Program-made: the position numbers and the translations under genes
Assembly (NCBI RefSeq): GCF_001509485.1
Contig: NZ_LLZI01000234.1
Coordinates: forward strand, 1-53,585
From: Streptomyces sp. NRRL F-4489
GTDB taxonomy: Bacteria; Actinomycetota; Actinomycetes; Streptomycetales; Streptomycetaceae
Direction: 5' to 3'
DNA: 53,585 nucleotides
Shown here: one piece after another, positions 24,346-32,783 of the stretch
Layout: each line of letters opens with the position of its first letter
Numbering within the stretch: the stretch's first letter is position 1
Notes under the pieces: model-generated
The model's input: only the letters and a program-made list of their open reading frames with translations
The model's database searches: none
What the model was told of the DNA's origin: nothing

Positions 24346-25818
24346 TCATTCGATCACCGGTGGGGCGATCTCCCGGCGCGGGGCGGTGTCCGGGTCGTCC
24401 TCGTCGAGGTAGCCGGGCCGGCGGTCGGCGCGGCCGCGCGCGCCCGGGCCGGACGTGCCGGACGACGTGCCTGCCGTACCGGCCCTTCCGCCGTGGTCGC
24501 CCCGGACCGGACCGGGACCCGCCGCCGGGTCCGCGGCCGTGCCGCGGGCGCCGCCGCGGCTGCGGTGGAGTCCGGCGCCGCCCTGCTTGCTGCCGCCCGC
24601 CGGGCCGTCCGGCTTGGCGGCGGCCACCGGGGCGGCGGGCATCCGGCCCGCCAGCGCGGCGCGCGCCGCGACCGCGTCCGGGCTGCCGGCGCCGCCACTG
24701 GCGTTCCGCCCGGAGCCGTCCGAGCGGGCCGTACCGCCCGTACCGCGTGCCCCGGCGGCGCGCGGCGCGCCGCCCGCGACGCCGATGACGCCGGGCAGCA
24801 GGGCGCCGGCGACCGGGGCGGGCGGGGTCGCGGGGGCCTGGGCGGGCCCGGCCGCCGGGCCGGTGGCGACCGGGATGGCGGTGTGCGGCGCGGTGAGCGT
24901 GCCGCCGTGCACCGCGGCCAGCCCGGTCGCCACCGGCCGGTCGCCGCGCGGGCTGTCGAACCCGGCCGGGACCGCGCCGCCGCCCGCCCCGTTGGGCCGC
25001 TGCGCGGCGGCCGGCTTGTCGGGCGCGGGGCCGCCGGTCACCGCGACGTTCACCGGCGGCGGGGCCGGGCGGCCGGACGGGGCGACCGGCCAGTCGCCGT
25101 CGAGCCCCTGGCCGGTGCCCTCGCGGAGCCGTTCGCCCTGGGCCTCGTAGTGGGCGGCGAGTTCGTCCATCACGATGGCGGCCTCGACCTGGCGCTGCCG
25201 GGCCGGCGGGAGGCTGCCGCGGTTGAGTTCCAGCGCCATGCGGGTGTCCAGTTTGGGGTTGGCCATGTCCCGCTTGAACTGGGCCTCGTCGGCCCCGGGG
25301 GCCGCCGCCGTCGGGTCGTCGCCGGCCCCGGCCAGCCGCAGCCGGGTCATCGCCTTCATCGCCTCGCGGAGATTGTGCGCGACGCCGATCTCCGGGCCCG
25401 CGGTGCGCGTACCGATCAGCGTGGACTCGGCGTTGCGGGCGTGCTGGTAGCTGCGGTCGATCTTCGCCAGGACCTTGGCGGCCTCCCGGCGGAACGCCTG
25501 CGCCGCGGTGCCCTCCCAGTGCGCGCAGGCGTGCTCGACGGCGTCCCGGAACGCCTTGCGGATGCCGCCGTGCCCGTCCTCGCCGCCCAGCAGGTCGGCG
25601 GAGGACCGCCACTGCCGGCCGGAGGTCTCGATCGCCTCCGGGCTGGCGTGCTCGATCATCGCCTGGAGCTCGGGCAGGGGCCGCTTCTGGAAGCCGGAGG
25701 GCGACCGCGGCGTCATCCGCTGCCCCTGGAGCGACTTCAGCCGCTCCGCCCGCTCCCGTTCGTCCCGCCGGCGCTCCATCTCCGCGGCGCCGTCGCGCCC
25801 CGGCCCGGCCTCCGTCAT
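24346..25818 (-). CDS. Large WXG100-like, Pro/Ala/Gly-rich ESX-type protein
   Basis: A 490-residue protein. After a charged start (ERRRDERERAERLKSL) residues about 45-230 are helical with WXG100/PPE-like features (ELQAMIEHASPEAIETSGRQWRSSADLLG, CAHWEGTAAQAFRREAAKVLAKID). The W-E-G-T-A-A turn corresponds to the W-x-G of ESX substrates. The rest is low-complexity Pro/Ala/Gly with a charged C-terminus (YLDEDDPDTAPRREIAPPVIE). The layout recalls EspB-like secreted proteins. GGGAGGGGG precedes the ATG. It follows a small WXG100-like gene on the same strand by 93 bases. No signal peptide is present, which fits type VII export. Low-complexity tails like this are often mislabelled as IF-2. Confidence 0.7.
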   Translation of the reverse strand: MTEAGPGRDGAAEMERRRDERERAERLKSLQGQRMTPRSPSGFQKRPLPELQAMIEHASPEAIETSGRQWRSSADLLGGEDGHGGIRKAFRDAVEHACAHWEGTAAQAFRREAAKVLAKIDRSYQHARNAESTLIGTRTAGPEIGVAHNLREAMKAMTRLRLAGAGDDPTAAAPGADEAQFKRDMANPKLDTRMALELNRGSLPPARQRQVEAAIVMDELAAHYEAQGERLREGTGQGLDGDWPVAPSGRPAPPPVNVAVTGGPAPDKPAAAQRPNGAGGGAVPAGFDSPRGDRPVATGLAAVHGGTLTAPHTAIPVATGPAAGPAQAPATPPAPVAGALLPGVIGVAGGAPRAAGARGTGGTARSDGSGRNASGGAGSPDAVAARAALAGRMPAAPVAAAKPDGPAGGSKQGGAGLHRSRGGARGTAADPAAGPGPVRGDHGGRAGTAGTSSGTSGPGARGRADRRPGYLDEDDPDTAPRREIAPPVIE

Positions 25819-25911
25819 ACCGGTCCCCCTCCCTCGTTCCGCTCGTCCTCAAAGGTCCGGTGCCGCTCGTCCGCGGCGTCCGCGTCCCGCTCGTCCCCGA
25901 AGGTCCGGATG

Positions 25912-26223
25912 TCAGTCGTGCCGCGGGTGGCGGGCCGCGTGCTCCTGGTCCTCGTACGCGCCGCGGCTGGCCTCGGTCTTCTCGCCGAAGTTCCGGATCA
26001 GTTCCTGGAGCCCGCCGAGCACGTCGGACACGTACGCCTGCATGCCGTCGTGGGCGCCGGCCAGCTTCCCGGCCTCGGCGAAGCCCACGCCGAACGCCGA
26101 CTTCGGGATCGTCGTCCCGTATTTCACCGCCTGGCTCGGTGCGTCCATATCGCGCTGCAGATGGCGCAGCTGCCGTACGACGTTGTCCAGCTCTTCCAGG
26201 TCAACCCTGAACTGCTCGGCCAT
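25912..26223 (-). CDS. Small WXG100-like protein
   Basis: A 103-residue all-helical protein (FRVDLEELDNVVRQLRHLQRDM, then GMQAYVSDVLGGLQELIRNFGEKTEASRGAYEDQE), of the size and two-helix pattern of WXG100 relatives, with KSAFGVGFAEAGKLAGAHDG in the turn instead of a strict W-x-G. The closing E-x-Y-E-D-Q-E resembles the YxxxD/E export signal of ESX substrates. GGGGAGA is upstream of ATG 26223. It is probably the partner of the large protein encoded 93 bases downstream. Confidence 0.75.
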   Translation of the reverse strand: MAEQFRVDLEELDNVVRQLRHLQRDMDAPSQAVKYGTTIPKSAFGVGFAEAGKLAGAHDGMQAYVSDVLGGLQELIRNFGEKTEASRGAYEDQEHAARHPRHD

Positions 26224-26341
26224 GGAGTGCTTCTCCCCGTTCCCCCGCGGGCGTCCGCCACCAAGCTATCAAGCCTTCCGGCCCGCCCGTACGCCCGTTC
26301 TCCTGATACCCGTAACGGAGTGGATACGACCGCGGGACGGA

Positions 26342-26364
26342 CCCCTTTCCGGTGACGAAAGGGG
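26342..26364. terminator. Hairpin between the serine hydrolase and WXG100 genes
   Basis: CCCCTTTC (26342-26349) and GAAAGGGG (26357-26364) form an 8-bp stem with a seven-base loop. It lies 26 bases beyond the stop of the serine hydrolase gene on the minus strand and probably ends its transcript. Confidence 0.6.
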
Positions 26365-26389
26365 GGCGCGGACAATACCTGACGCCTCG

Positions 26390-27151
26390 TCAGCTACAGC
26401 TGCCCGCCCCGAGATCGTGCCGGCGGTCCCACACCCGCGACGAGATCCGGGCCAGGAGGCGGGCGGCGGGGTCGCCGGTGTCCTGGCCGTTGCCGAGCGG
26501 GCCGGTGTAGCAGACCGCGAGGGCGTACGGCGGGGCGTCCGGCGGGTGGATGACGGCGGCGCTGTGGCGTACGCCGTCCACCCAGCCGTTCTTGCCGGCC
26601 AGCCGGGTGCCGGGCGGCAGGCCGGCGGCCAGGTCCACGGCGTGGACGTTGTGCTCCAGCCGGGCCAGCACCTCCGGCTCCAGGGAGGCCAGCAGGCGGA
26701 GCAGGTCGAGGGCGGTGACGGTGTTGTCGATCCCGGCGGCGCGAGCCGCGGCGTCCTCGATGCCGCGCGGGCTCCCCGACGCGGCCGACGCCCCGGCCCG
26801 CCGCCACACCCCGTCCACCGCCGCCGGCCCGACCGCGGCCGTGCACAGGCTGGTGGCCAGATTGGACGAGTGGCTGACCATCCGCCCGGCGAGCCAGCCC
26901 AGCGGCGCGGTGCGGCCCAGCAGCTCCCAGGGCGCGGGGTCGCTGTCCTCCGCGCGCGCGTGGGCGTAGGTGCCGCCGGCGGCCGAGCGGAAGCGGTTGA
27001 CCACCGGGATCTCCCGGTCGGGGGCGAGGCCGCTGCGGTGGACGGCGGCGAGCACGGCGATCTTCATGGTGCTGGCGGCGTAGTGCGGGACGTCCGCGTT
27101 CCGCAGCAGCACCGGGGGCCGCCGCCAGGGGGCCAGGGCGAGCGAGAGCAT
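26390..27151 (-). CDS. Class A beta-lactamase-like serine hydrolase, without signal peptide
   Basis: A 253-residue penicillin-recognising-fold protein. The catalytic S-x-x-K motif is ASTMK near residue 27. SHSSNLAT provides the S-x-N motif, and GKNGWVDG stands where KTG is expected, a K-N-G variant. It begins almost directly at the catalytic domain and lacks a secretion signal, unusual for a beta-lactamase. A TACGAT hexamer five bases before the ATG suggests a leaderless transcript. It sits between WXG100-type genes and a divergent GTPase operon. A cytoplasmic hydrolase of unknown substrate, or a start further upstream that I cannot see, are the options. Confidence 0.75.
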   Translation of the reverse strand: MLSLALAPWRRPPVLLRNADVPHYAASTMKIAVLAAVHRSGLAPDREIPVVNRFRSAAGGTYAHARAEDSDPAPWELLGRTAPLGWLAGRMVSHSSNLATSLCTAAVGPAAVDGVWRRAGASAASGSPRGIEDAAARAAGIDNTVTALDLLRLLASLEPEVLARLEHNVHAVDLAAGLPPGTRLAGKNGWVDGVRHSAAVIHPPDAPPYALAVCYTGPLGNGQDTGDPAARLLARISSRVWDRRHDLGAGSCS

Positions 27152-27274
27152 GGCTCATCGTAAGGCGGGGAAGGCCGGCGGGCGGGGGCCCGGACAGCCG
27201 GTCCAATCGGCTGCGGACGGGCGGTGGTTGACCTTACGATCCCTCGCATACCAGCCATCCGTGGAGGGCCCCGC

Positions 27275-28168
27275 ATGTCCGATGTCTGGGACGACGTCCG
27301 GTCCCGGTGGGAGAGCGTCCGGCACGCCGTGGACGGCGGCGGCCCCGGGCCCGGTGACGACACCGCCTTCCGGCGCGCCGGTCCCGGGCTGTCGGTCAAC
27401 CCCGTGGCGGTCACCGGCGAACCGGGTGCCGGGAAGACGGTCCTCTACGACGCCCTCGTCCAGGCGATCCGCAGCGGGGACGCCGACAGCCGCCGCAGCC
27501 CGGCCATCGAGAAGCACACCACCGTCCTGCGCGCCGGCGGCCGCCGCGTCCGCGCCGCCGTCACCGTCATCCCCGGCCAGGTGTCCGCCCAGCGCGAGCA
27601 GGCCCTGACCGGCACGATGCGCGGCAACGCCTCCCCGCACGGGCTCGTCCACGTCGTCTGCTGGGGGCACAACAGGATCTGGCAGCGCGGCGCCCAGCGG
27701 GACGTCCAGGACGTCCTCGGCGAGGACGGGCGGCCGGTGGACCCGGAGGCGGTGCGCGCCTGGCACCTGCACAAGGAGGCGGCGGACTTCCGCGAGCTGG
27801 TCGACCAGATCATCGACCGCCAACTGGCCCGGCGGCTGCGCTGGCTGATCGTCGCGGTGTCCAAATGCGATCTGTACTGGGACCGGCTCGACGAGGCGCG
27901 CGACTACTACATCCCGGGCCCGGGCTCCGCCGGCGGCGAGTCGCCGTTCGCCGCCCTGCTGCGCGACCTGGAGAACGAGACCGCGCTGCGGCTCGCCGTG
28001 GTGCCGATGGCCTCGCGCCTGATCCGGCACCAGTTCCTGCCCGGGCTGCCGGTGCGGACCTCGCAGCTGGACGATGCGCAGATCGGCGTCCTGCGGGCGC
28101 ATTTCGGCCGGCAGCTCCAGGAGTTCATGGTCTCCGAACGGCAGGGAGGGCCGCATGGCAGCCCCTGA
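27275..28168 (+). CDS. P-loop GTPase-like protein
   Basis: A 297-residue cytoplasmic protein with a Walker A motif GEPGAGKT (about residues 48-55), a switch-like TVIPGQVSAQ and the base-specificity motif VSKCDLYW, an N/TKxD variant. It resembles dynamin-like or GTPase-associated NTPases of actinobacteria that have no assigned role. The ATG at 27275 has GGAGGG seven bases upstream. Its 3' end overlaps the next gene by 14 bases, and a third small gene overlaps that one, so the three form a tight operon in which a GTPase may act with two small membrane proteins. Confidence 0.75.
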   Translation: MSDVWDDVRSRWESVRHAVDGGGPGPGDDTAFRRAGPGLSVNPVAVTGEPGAGKTVLYDALVQAIRSGDADSRRSPAIEKHTTVLRAGGRRVRAAVTVIPGQVSAQREQALTGTMRGNASPHGLVHVVCWGHNRIWQRGAQRDVQDVLGEDGRPVDPEAVRAWHLHKEAADFRELVDQIIDRQLARRLRWLIVAVSKCDLYWDRLDEARDYYIPGPGSAGGESPFAALLRDLENETALRLAVVPMASRLIRHQFLPGLPVRTSQLDDAQIGVLRAHFGRQLQEFMVSERQGGPHGSP

Positions 28169-28592
28169 CCACGGCCCCGCCTTCCTCCGGACCCTGGAGC
28201 GGGCCGAGGAGCGGCTGGCCGCCGTACGGGCCCTGCGCGCCCGGCTGCGGCGGATCCACCGGCTCCAGGCCGCGGCCGCCGCGGTGGCGCTGCTCGCGCC
28301 CGCGGTCCCGCTGGCGGGCGCGGGCGGGCCGGGCGGCGGCCGGGACGTCTGGATCGCCGTCGCGCTGCTGACGACGGCGGCGGCCCTGGCGGTGCTGCTC
28401 GGCCTGTGGTCCGCGTGCGCCCGCCCCTCGCGCCGGCGGCTGGCGGCGCAGGAGCGGGCGATGCTCGCGGACGTCAACCGCCTGCGGGAACTGTTCGCCC
28501 ATGTCGCTCGGCGGGAGAAGTGGGACGCGTCCCGGACGCGGTCCGTCCGGGAGCGGCTGTCCCGCTTCCCCATCGAAGAAGGGTCCTTGTGA
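28155..28592 (+). CDS. Two-segment membrane protein of the GTPase operon
   Basis: A 145-residue protein with a short basic N-terminal helix (LERAEERLAAVRALRARLRRIH), two membrane segments (about residues 37-57 and 65-88), and a cytoplasmic helical C-terminus (AQERAMLADVNRLRELFAHVARREKWD). It resembles no family I can name. ATG 28155 overlaps the GTPase gene by 14 bases, and its stop overlaps the next ATG (TGATG). Confidence 0.7.
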   Translation: MAAPDHGPAFLRTLERAEERLAAVRALRARLRRIHRLQAAAAAVALLAPAVPLAGAGGPGGGRDVWIAVALLTTAAALAVLLGLWSACARPSRRRLAAQERAMLADVNRLRELFAHVARREKWDASRTRSVRERLSRFPIEEGSL

Positions 28593-28909
28593 TGATCAGG
28601 CGCGCCGCCGTCGCTTTCGGTCTCGTGGCGTTCCCCTCGGCACTCCTCACCACGGTCGGCTACGTCCTGGCCACCCGGACGCCGGGGTACTACCAGCGCC
28701 TCTTCGAGGGGCAGTGGGACGCCATCGCCACCGGCTTCGCGCTCGCCTCGTTCGGTGTGCTGGTACTGGCGTACGGGGTGCGGCGGGCCTTCAGCGTCCT
28801 GGGCGGCTTCCAGCCCGACAACGTGCGGCGCGGCCTGGTGGCCGTGCTCGGCGGCGTCCTGGTCCTCGGGCTGGGCGGGGCGGTGCTCTGGCGTCTGCTG
28901 GTGCCCTGA
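28592..28909 (+). CDS. Small integral membrane protein of the GTPase operon
   Basis: A 105-residue protein with three predicted membrane segments (about residues 5-27, 46-65 and 80-102). The segment between them contains RTPGYYQRLFEGQWDAIATG. It starts within the stop codon of the preceding gene, so it is translationally coupled to it. No known family is recognised; it is a likely partner of the preceding membrane protein. Confidence 0.7.
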   Translation: MIRRAAVAFGLVAFPSALLTTVGYVLATRTPGYYQRLFEGQWDAIATGFALASFGVLVLAYGVRRAFSVLGGFQPDNVRRGLVAVLGGVLVLGLGGAVLWRLLVP

Positions 28910-28985
28910 CCGGGGGCGGGCGGGCCGCGCCGCCGTGCCGCTTCGGCGCCTTGCGGGTTGCGGCGCCCCGCCCTCCCCGGCCGCG

Positions 28986-29729
28986 TTACGGCGCCTGGCC
29001 CTCCCGGAGCCGTTCGGCCACCGCCGCCAGGGCCGTCATCGCGCCGTGCTGGAGGCCGCCGCCGAAGGTGATCCGGCTGGCGCCCAGGGTGCCCAGCTCG
29101 CGCGGGGTGGGGCCGTCCGCCATGGCCAGCGCGTTCAGCGGCAGCGGGGAGCCGGCGGCCAGCTCGGGCAGCAGGGCGGGCGGGGCGAGGATCGGATACA
29201 GGCAGTCGGCGCCGGCCTCGGCGTAGCGGCGGGCCCGCTCCAGGGCGTCGGCGGTCCCCGTGTCGCCGCGCAGGAACGTGTCGATCCGGGCGTTGATGAC
29301 GAGCGCGTCGCCCGCCTCCGCGCGGACCGCGGCCAGCCATGCGGCCTGCTCACCGGGGTCGCGGAGGGCGCCGGTGGCGTGGTCGGTGTCCTCCAGGTTG
29401 CAGCCGACCGCGCCAGCCTCGGCGAGCCGGTCCACCAGCTCCTTGGCGGACAGCCCGTAACCGGCCTCCACGTCCGCGGTGACCGGGACGTCCACCGCCC
29501 GGACGATCCGGGCGATGGCGGCGAACATCTCGTCGGCCGGGGTCTCGCCGTCCGCGTAGCCCAGGGACGCGGCGACGCCCGCGCTGGGCGTGGCCAGCGC
29601 CGGGAAGCCGGCGTCGGCGAAGACCCGGGCGGAGGCGGCGTCCCAGACGTTGGGGAGGATCAGCGGGTCGTCCGGGCGGCGGTCGCGGTGCAGCGCGCGC
29701 AGCGTCGTGGCGCGGGCGGCGGCGGTCAC
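28986..29729 (-). CDS. Isocitrate lyase/PEP mutase superfamily protein
   Basis: A 247-residue TIM-barrel enzyme of the PEP mutase/isocitrate lyase group. Seen motifs are LILPNVWDAASARVFADAGFPALATPS, VPVTADVEAGYG and GCNLEDTD, which supply metal-binding acids (Asp of TADVE, Glu of NLEDTD), and INARIDTFLRG. The KKCGH-type active-site cysteine loop of isocitrate lyase is absent, so it more likely acts as a phosphonopyruvate hydrolase-like or oxaloacetase-like C-C/P-C lyase. GTG 29729 has GGGAGGAA upstream and overlaps the end of the preceding AhpD-like gene by four bases. It is third in the operon opposite the MocR regulator. Confidence 0.85.
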   Translation of the reverse strand: MTAAARATTLRALHRDRRPDDPLILPNVWDAASARVFADAGFPALATPSAGVAASLGYADGETPADEMFAAIARIVRAVDVPVTADVEAGYGLSAKELVDRLAEAGAVGCNLEDTDHATGALRDPGEQAAWLAAVRAEAGDALVINARIDTFLRGDTGTADALERARRYAEAGADCLYPILAPPALLPELAAGSPLPLNALAMADGPTPRELGTLGASRITFGGGLQHGAMTALAAVAERLREGQAP

Positions 29730-30178
29730 AGTTCCTCCCCGGGGGGCTGGCGGACCGCGACGTTCACGCGGTTCCAGTTGTTGATGGCCACGATCACGGC
29801 CAGCAGATGGGCGAGTTCGGTCTCGGTGAAGTGCGCCGCGGCCCGCTCGTAGACCGCGTCCGGGACGAAGCCGTCGGTCAGGACGGTGACCGCCTCGGTG
29901 AAGGCCAGCGCGGCCCGCTCCCGCTCCGAGTAGAGGTCGCCGGCCTCCTCCCAGACCGGCAGCAGGTCGATCCGCCGCTGCTCGACGCCCGCCTCCCGCA
30001 GATTGGTGACGTGCATGTCTGCGCAGAACGCGCACTTGTTGAGCTGCGAGGCGCGCAGCACGACCAGCTCGCCCAGGACCGGATCCCCCAGCCCCTTCTT
30101 CGCCGCCTGCGTCAGCCGCAACTGCGCCTGGTAGAAGGCGGGCACCGCGCTCCAGAACTTCATCCGGTGGTTGCTCAT
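29726..30178 (-). CDS. Carboxymuconolactone decarboxylase/AhpD-like protein, copy 2
   Basis: A 150-residue AhpD-fold protein with the redox motif NKCAFCADMHV (Cys-x-x-Cys-x3-His) preceded by a conserved Glu. Such proteins act as peroxidase partners or as lyases of gamma-carboxymuconolactone; here the CxxC points to a redox role. It is about half identical to the upstream copy, so the two are tandem duplicates. ATG 30178 has GGAG four bases upstream, while an in-frame GTG at 30223 overlapping the previous stop (GTGA) would add a Ser/Arg-rich N-terminus (MNAMSSESSRSSRSS) encoded by a nine-base repeat. I cannot decide between them. Confidence 0.83.
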   Translation of the reverse strand: MSNHRMKFWSAVPAFYQAQLRLTQAAKKGLGDPVLGELVVLRASQLNKCAFCADMHVTNLREAGVEQRRIDLLPVWEEAGDLYSERERAALAFTEAVTVLTDGFVPDAVYERAAAHFTETELAHLLAVIVAINNWNRVNVAVRQPPGEEL

Positions 30179-30219
30179 CGAACTCCTCGAACTCCTCGAA
30201 CTCTCCGAACTCATCGCGT

Positions 30220-30720
30220 TCACCCCTGGCCCGGGGCGAGGCGGGTGGTCACGCCGAAGCGGTTCCATGCGTTGATGGTGGTGATCAGGGCGATCACCTG
30301 CGCCAGCTCGTTCTGCTCGAAGACCGCGGCGGCCCGCTCGTAGACCTCGTCCGGGACGAAGCCGTCGGTGAGGACGGTGATCGCCTCGGTGAGGGCGAGG
30401 GCGGCCCGCTCCCGCTCGGTGTAGTAGCCGGCGGCCTCCTCCCAGGCGGGCAGCAGCGCCAGGCGCTCCTCGGTCTCGCCGGCCTTGCGGGCGTCGGTGG
30501 TGTGCATGTGGAGGCAGAACGCGCACTTGTTGAGCTGCGAGGCGCGGATGTTGACCAGCTCGATCAGGGTCGGGTCGAGGCCCTTCTTCGCGGCCGCGTC
30601 CAGGCCGATCATGGCCTTGTAGACCTCCGGCGCGAGCTTCGCCCACCGCATCCGGGGACCGTGCGCGTGGCCGCCCGCGGCGGCCTCCTCAACTGCCTTC
30701 TTCGGTGTCTCGTTCGTCAT
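30220..30720 (-). CDS. Carboxymuconolactone decarboxylase/AhpD-like protein, copy 1
   Basis: A 166-residue AhpD-fold protein with a His/Gly-rich start (GGHAHGPRMRW), the motif NKCAFCLHMHT with both redox cysteines and the histidine, and the C-terminal ALALTEAITVLTDGFVPDEVYE helices shared with its neighbour. It is the first gene of a three-gene operon (two AhpD-like, one PEP-mutase-like) that diverges from a MocR-type regulator 47 bases away, which is a common actinobacterial pairing. It probably responds to an oxidant or an aldehyde-like compound. Confidence 0.87.
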   Translation of the reverse strand: MTNETPKKAVEEAAAGGHAHGPRMRWAKLAPEVYKAMIGLDAAAKKGLDPTLIELVNIRASQLNKCAFCLHMHTTDARKAGETEERLALLPAWEEAAGYYTERERAALALTEAITVLTDGFVPDEVYERAAAVFEQNELAQVIALITTINAWNRFGVTTRLAPGQG

Positions 30721-30767
30721 GCCCTCGACGCTACGCCGCCACTGGCCCCCCGGTATGGTCCACTTCC

Positions 30768-32228
30768 ATGAAGAAATCGCGGGCCACTTCCGGACTGGAT
30801 CTGCACCTGGACCTGGGTCCGGACCTGCGCCGGGACCTGTCCGGCGCGGGCGGCCTGCGGGCGTCCCTGATGGCCGCGCTCCGGGAGGCCGTACGGTCCG
30901 GGAGGCTCGCGCCGGGCACCCGGCTGCCGTCGTCCCGCTCGCTCGCCGCCGACCTGGGCATCGCCCGCAACACCGTCGCCGACGCCTACGCCGAGCTGGT
31001 CGCCGAGGGCTGGCTCGCCGCCCGCCAGGGCTCCGGCACCGAGGTCGCCGAACGGGTCCTGCCGCGGGCCGGCACCGCCGCGCCCCGCCGCCGCCCGGCC
31101 CCGCCGTCCCCGGCCGCCGCCCAGCCGCGCTTCGACCTCACCCCGGGCACGCCGGACGTGGCGTCCTTCCCGCGTACGGCCTGGCTGGCGGCGGCCCGGC
31201 GGGCGCTGTCCACCGCGCCCAGCGAGGCGTTCGGCTACGGTCCCCCGGCGGGCCGCCCGGAGCTGCGCGCGGTCCTCGCCGACTACCTCGCCCGCGCCCG
31301 CGGCGTCCGCGCCGACCCGGAGCAGATCGTCGTCTGCGCCGGCTTCATGCAGGCGCTCTCCCTCCTCTGCCGGGCCATCCGCCCGCGCGGCGGCACCCCC
31401 GGCCGGATCGCCACCGAGGCGTACGGCCTGCACTTCCACCGCGACGTCATCACCCGCGCCGGCCTCGCCACCGTCCCCCTCCCCGTAGACGCGCACGGCG
31501 CCGACACCACCCACCTCCCCGACCTCTCCGCCCTCCGCGCGACCCTCCTCACCCCCGCCCACCAGTTCCCCACCGGCGTCCCCTTGCACCCCGACCGCCG
31601 GGCGGCGGCCGTCAACTGGGCGCGGGCGACCGGCAGTTACGTGTTCGAGGACGACTACGACGGCGAACTCCGCTACGACCGCCAACCGGTCGGCGCCCTT
31701 CAGGGCCTCGACCCCGACCACGTCGTCTACCTCGGCACCGCCAGCAAGAGCCTGGCCCCCGCCCTCCGCCTGGCCTGGATGGTCGTCCCGGACCGCCTCC
31801 TGGACCGCGTCCTGGCGATCAAGTCCACCGGCGAATGGCAATCCGGCATGCTCGACCAGCTCACCCTGGCCGAATTCCTCTCCTCCGGCGCGTACGACCG
31901 CCATCTGCGCGGTATGCGCCTGCGCTACCGCCGCCGCCGCGACCAGCTGGTGGCCGCCCTGGCCGAACACGCCCCGCACGTCCGCGTCTCCGGCATCGCC
32001 GCCGGCCTGCACGCCGTCCTCGAACTACCCCCCGGCACCGAACGCTCCATCGTCCAGGCCGCCCTCTGGCAGGGCCTCGCCGTCCACGGCCTGTCCGAGT
32101 TCACCGACCCCGCCTCCCCCACCCCACCCCGCGACGCTCTGGTCATCGCCTATGGCCGCCCCCCGGACCACGCGTTCACCAATGTCCTGGACGCGTTGCT
32201 GCGGGTGCTGCCGCCGCCGGCCGACTAA
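30768..32228 (+). CDS. MocR-type PLP-dependent transcriptional regulator
   Basis: A 486-residue chimera of a GntR winged helix (about residues 30-95; LREAVRSGRLAPGTRLPSSRSLAADLGIARNTVADAY) and an aminotransferase fold. The PLP lysine is in GTASKSLAPALRLAW, with the upstream VFEDDYDGELRYD. Members bind an aldimine and switch on neighbouring genes. ATG 30768 has TATGGT eight bases upstream, indicating leaderless transcription. The divergent AhpD-like operon, starting only 47 bases away, is its probable target. It is most similar in layout to PdxR-like members, but nothing here suggests vitamin B6 genes. Confidence 0.92.
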   Translation: MKKSRATSGLDLHLDLGPDLRRDLSGAGGLRASLMAALREAVRSGRLAPGTRLPSSRSLAADLGIARNTVADAYAELVAEGWLAARQGSGTEVAERVLPRAGTAAPRRRPAPPSPAAAQPRFDLTPGTPDVASFPRTAWLAAARRALSTAPSEAFGYGPPAGRPELRAVLADYLARARGVRADPEQIVVCAGFMQALSLLCRAIRPRGGTPGRIATEAYGLHFHRDVITRAGLATVPLPVDAHGADTTHLPDLSALRATLLTPAHQFPTGVPLHPDRRAAAVNWARATGSYVFEDDYDGELRYDRQPVGALQGLDPDHVVYLGTASKSLAPALRLAWMVVPDRLLDRVLAIKSTGEWQSGMLDQLTLAEFLSSGAYDRHLRGMRLRYRRRRDQLVAALAEHAPHVRVSGIAAGLHAVLELPPGTERSIVQAALWQGLAVHGLSEFTDPASPTPPRDALVIAYGRPPDHAFTNVLDALLRVLPPPAD

Positions 32229-32273
32229 CGGCCACGGCGGCAGTCCCACCAGGTCGACCACCCCGACCGCGTA

Positions 32274-32491
32274 CTACTCCTCGTAGGCGAGCTGGATCAC
32301 ATACGGCGAGCCGGGCACGGGCTCTGCGGGAGCGATGGCCCACCCCTGCTCAATCGGGATGGGGCGTGGCGGTCGACGATGACAGGCGCACCGAATTCGA
32401 CGGCATGCTCCGAGGCTGTCACCAGCACACCTGGTCCGATGAGGTGCCCGTGGATCTTGTAGGCACCGGGCTTTACCGGGATGGAAGGCAT
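32274..32491 (-). pseudogene. Frameshifted small gene of unknown function
   Basis: Two overlapping frames make one plausible ~71-residue protein. The start MPSIPVKPGAYKIHGHLIG is at 32491. After VIVDRHAP it continues in the other frame as IPIEQGWAIAPAEPVP to QLAYEE, stopping at 32274. The break sits in a four-base G-run (32361-32364, C-run on the coding strand), and a single added base would restore one frame. Either a recent frameshift or a homopolymer sequencing error explains it. GAGGA lies nine bases before the ATG. No family is recognised. Confidence 0.55.
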
Positions 32492-32745
32492 GTGCGGGGA
32501 TTCCTCTTCCCCGGTCCGCCGACGACAGGTCCGCCGCCGGGCAACGCGTCCCACCCTCACGGAGCCGGGGCTGCGGAGGGAGCGCTGAGTGCCGCGAAGT
32601 CGCATACGGCGCAGGCTCGTTGATCACGGCCGCGACTGGCGGAACCGGGCTTCGCGGTCGCCAATCCCCCAGATCGAGTCACGCCGTCATGCCGCCCGGC
32701 CGGCCCCGCGCCAGGCTCACTCGGTCAGCTGAATCACGACCCCTC

Positions 32746-32773
32746 TTGATCTCAACCGTGCTTGAGGTAGCAC
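32746..32773 (+). promoter_or_regulatory. Promoter of the SnoaL-like gene
   Basis: TTGATC (32746-32751) and TAGCAC (32768-32773) are separated by 16 bases, a fair vegetative match. The ATG follows ten bases after, so the transcript is leaderless or nearly so. Confidence 0.45.
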
Positions 32774-32783
32774 CATCCCCCGC

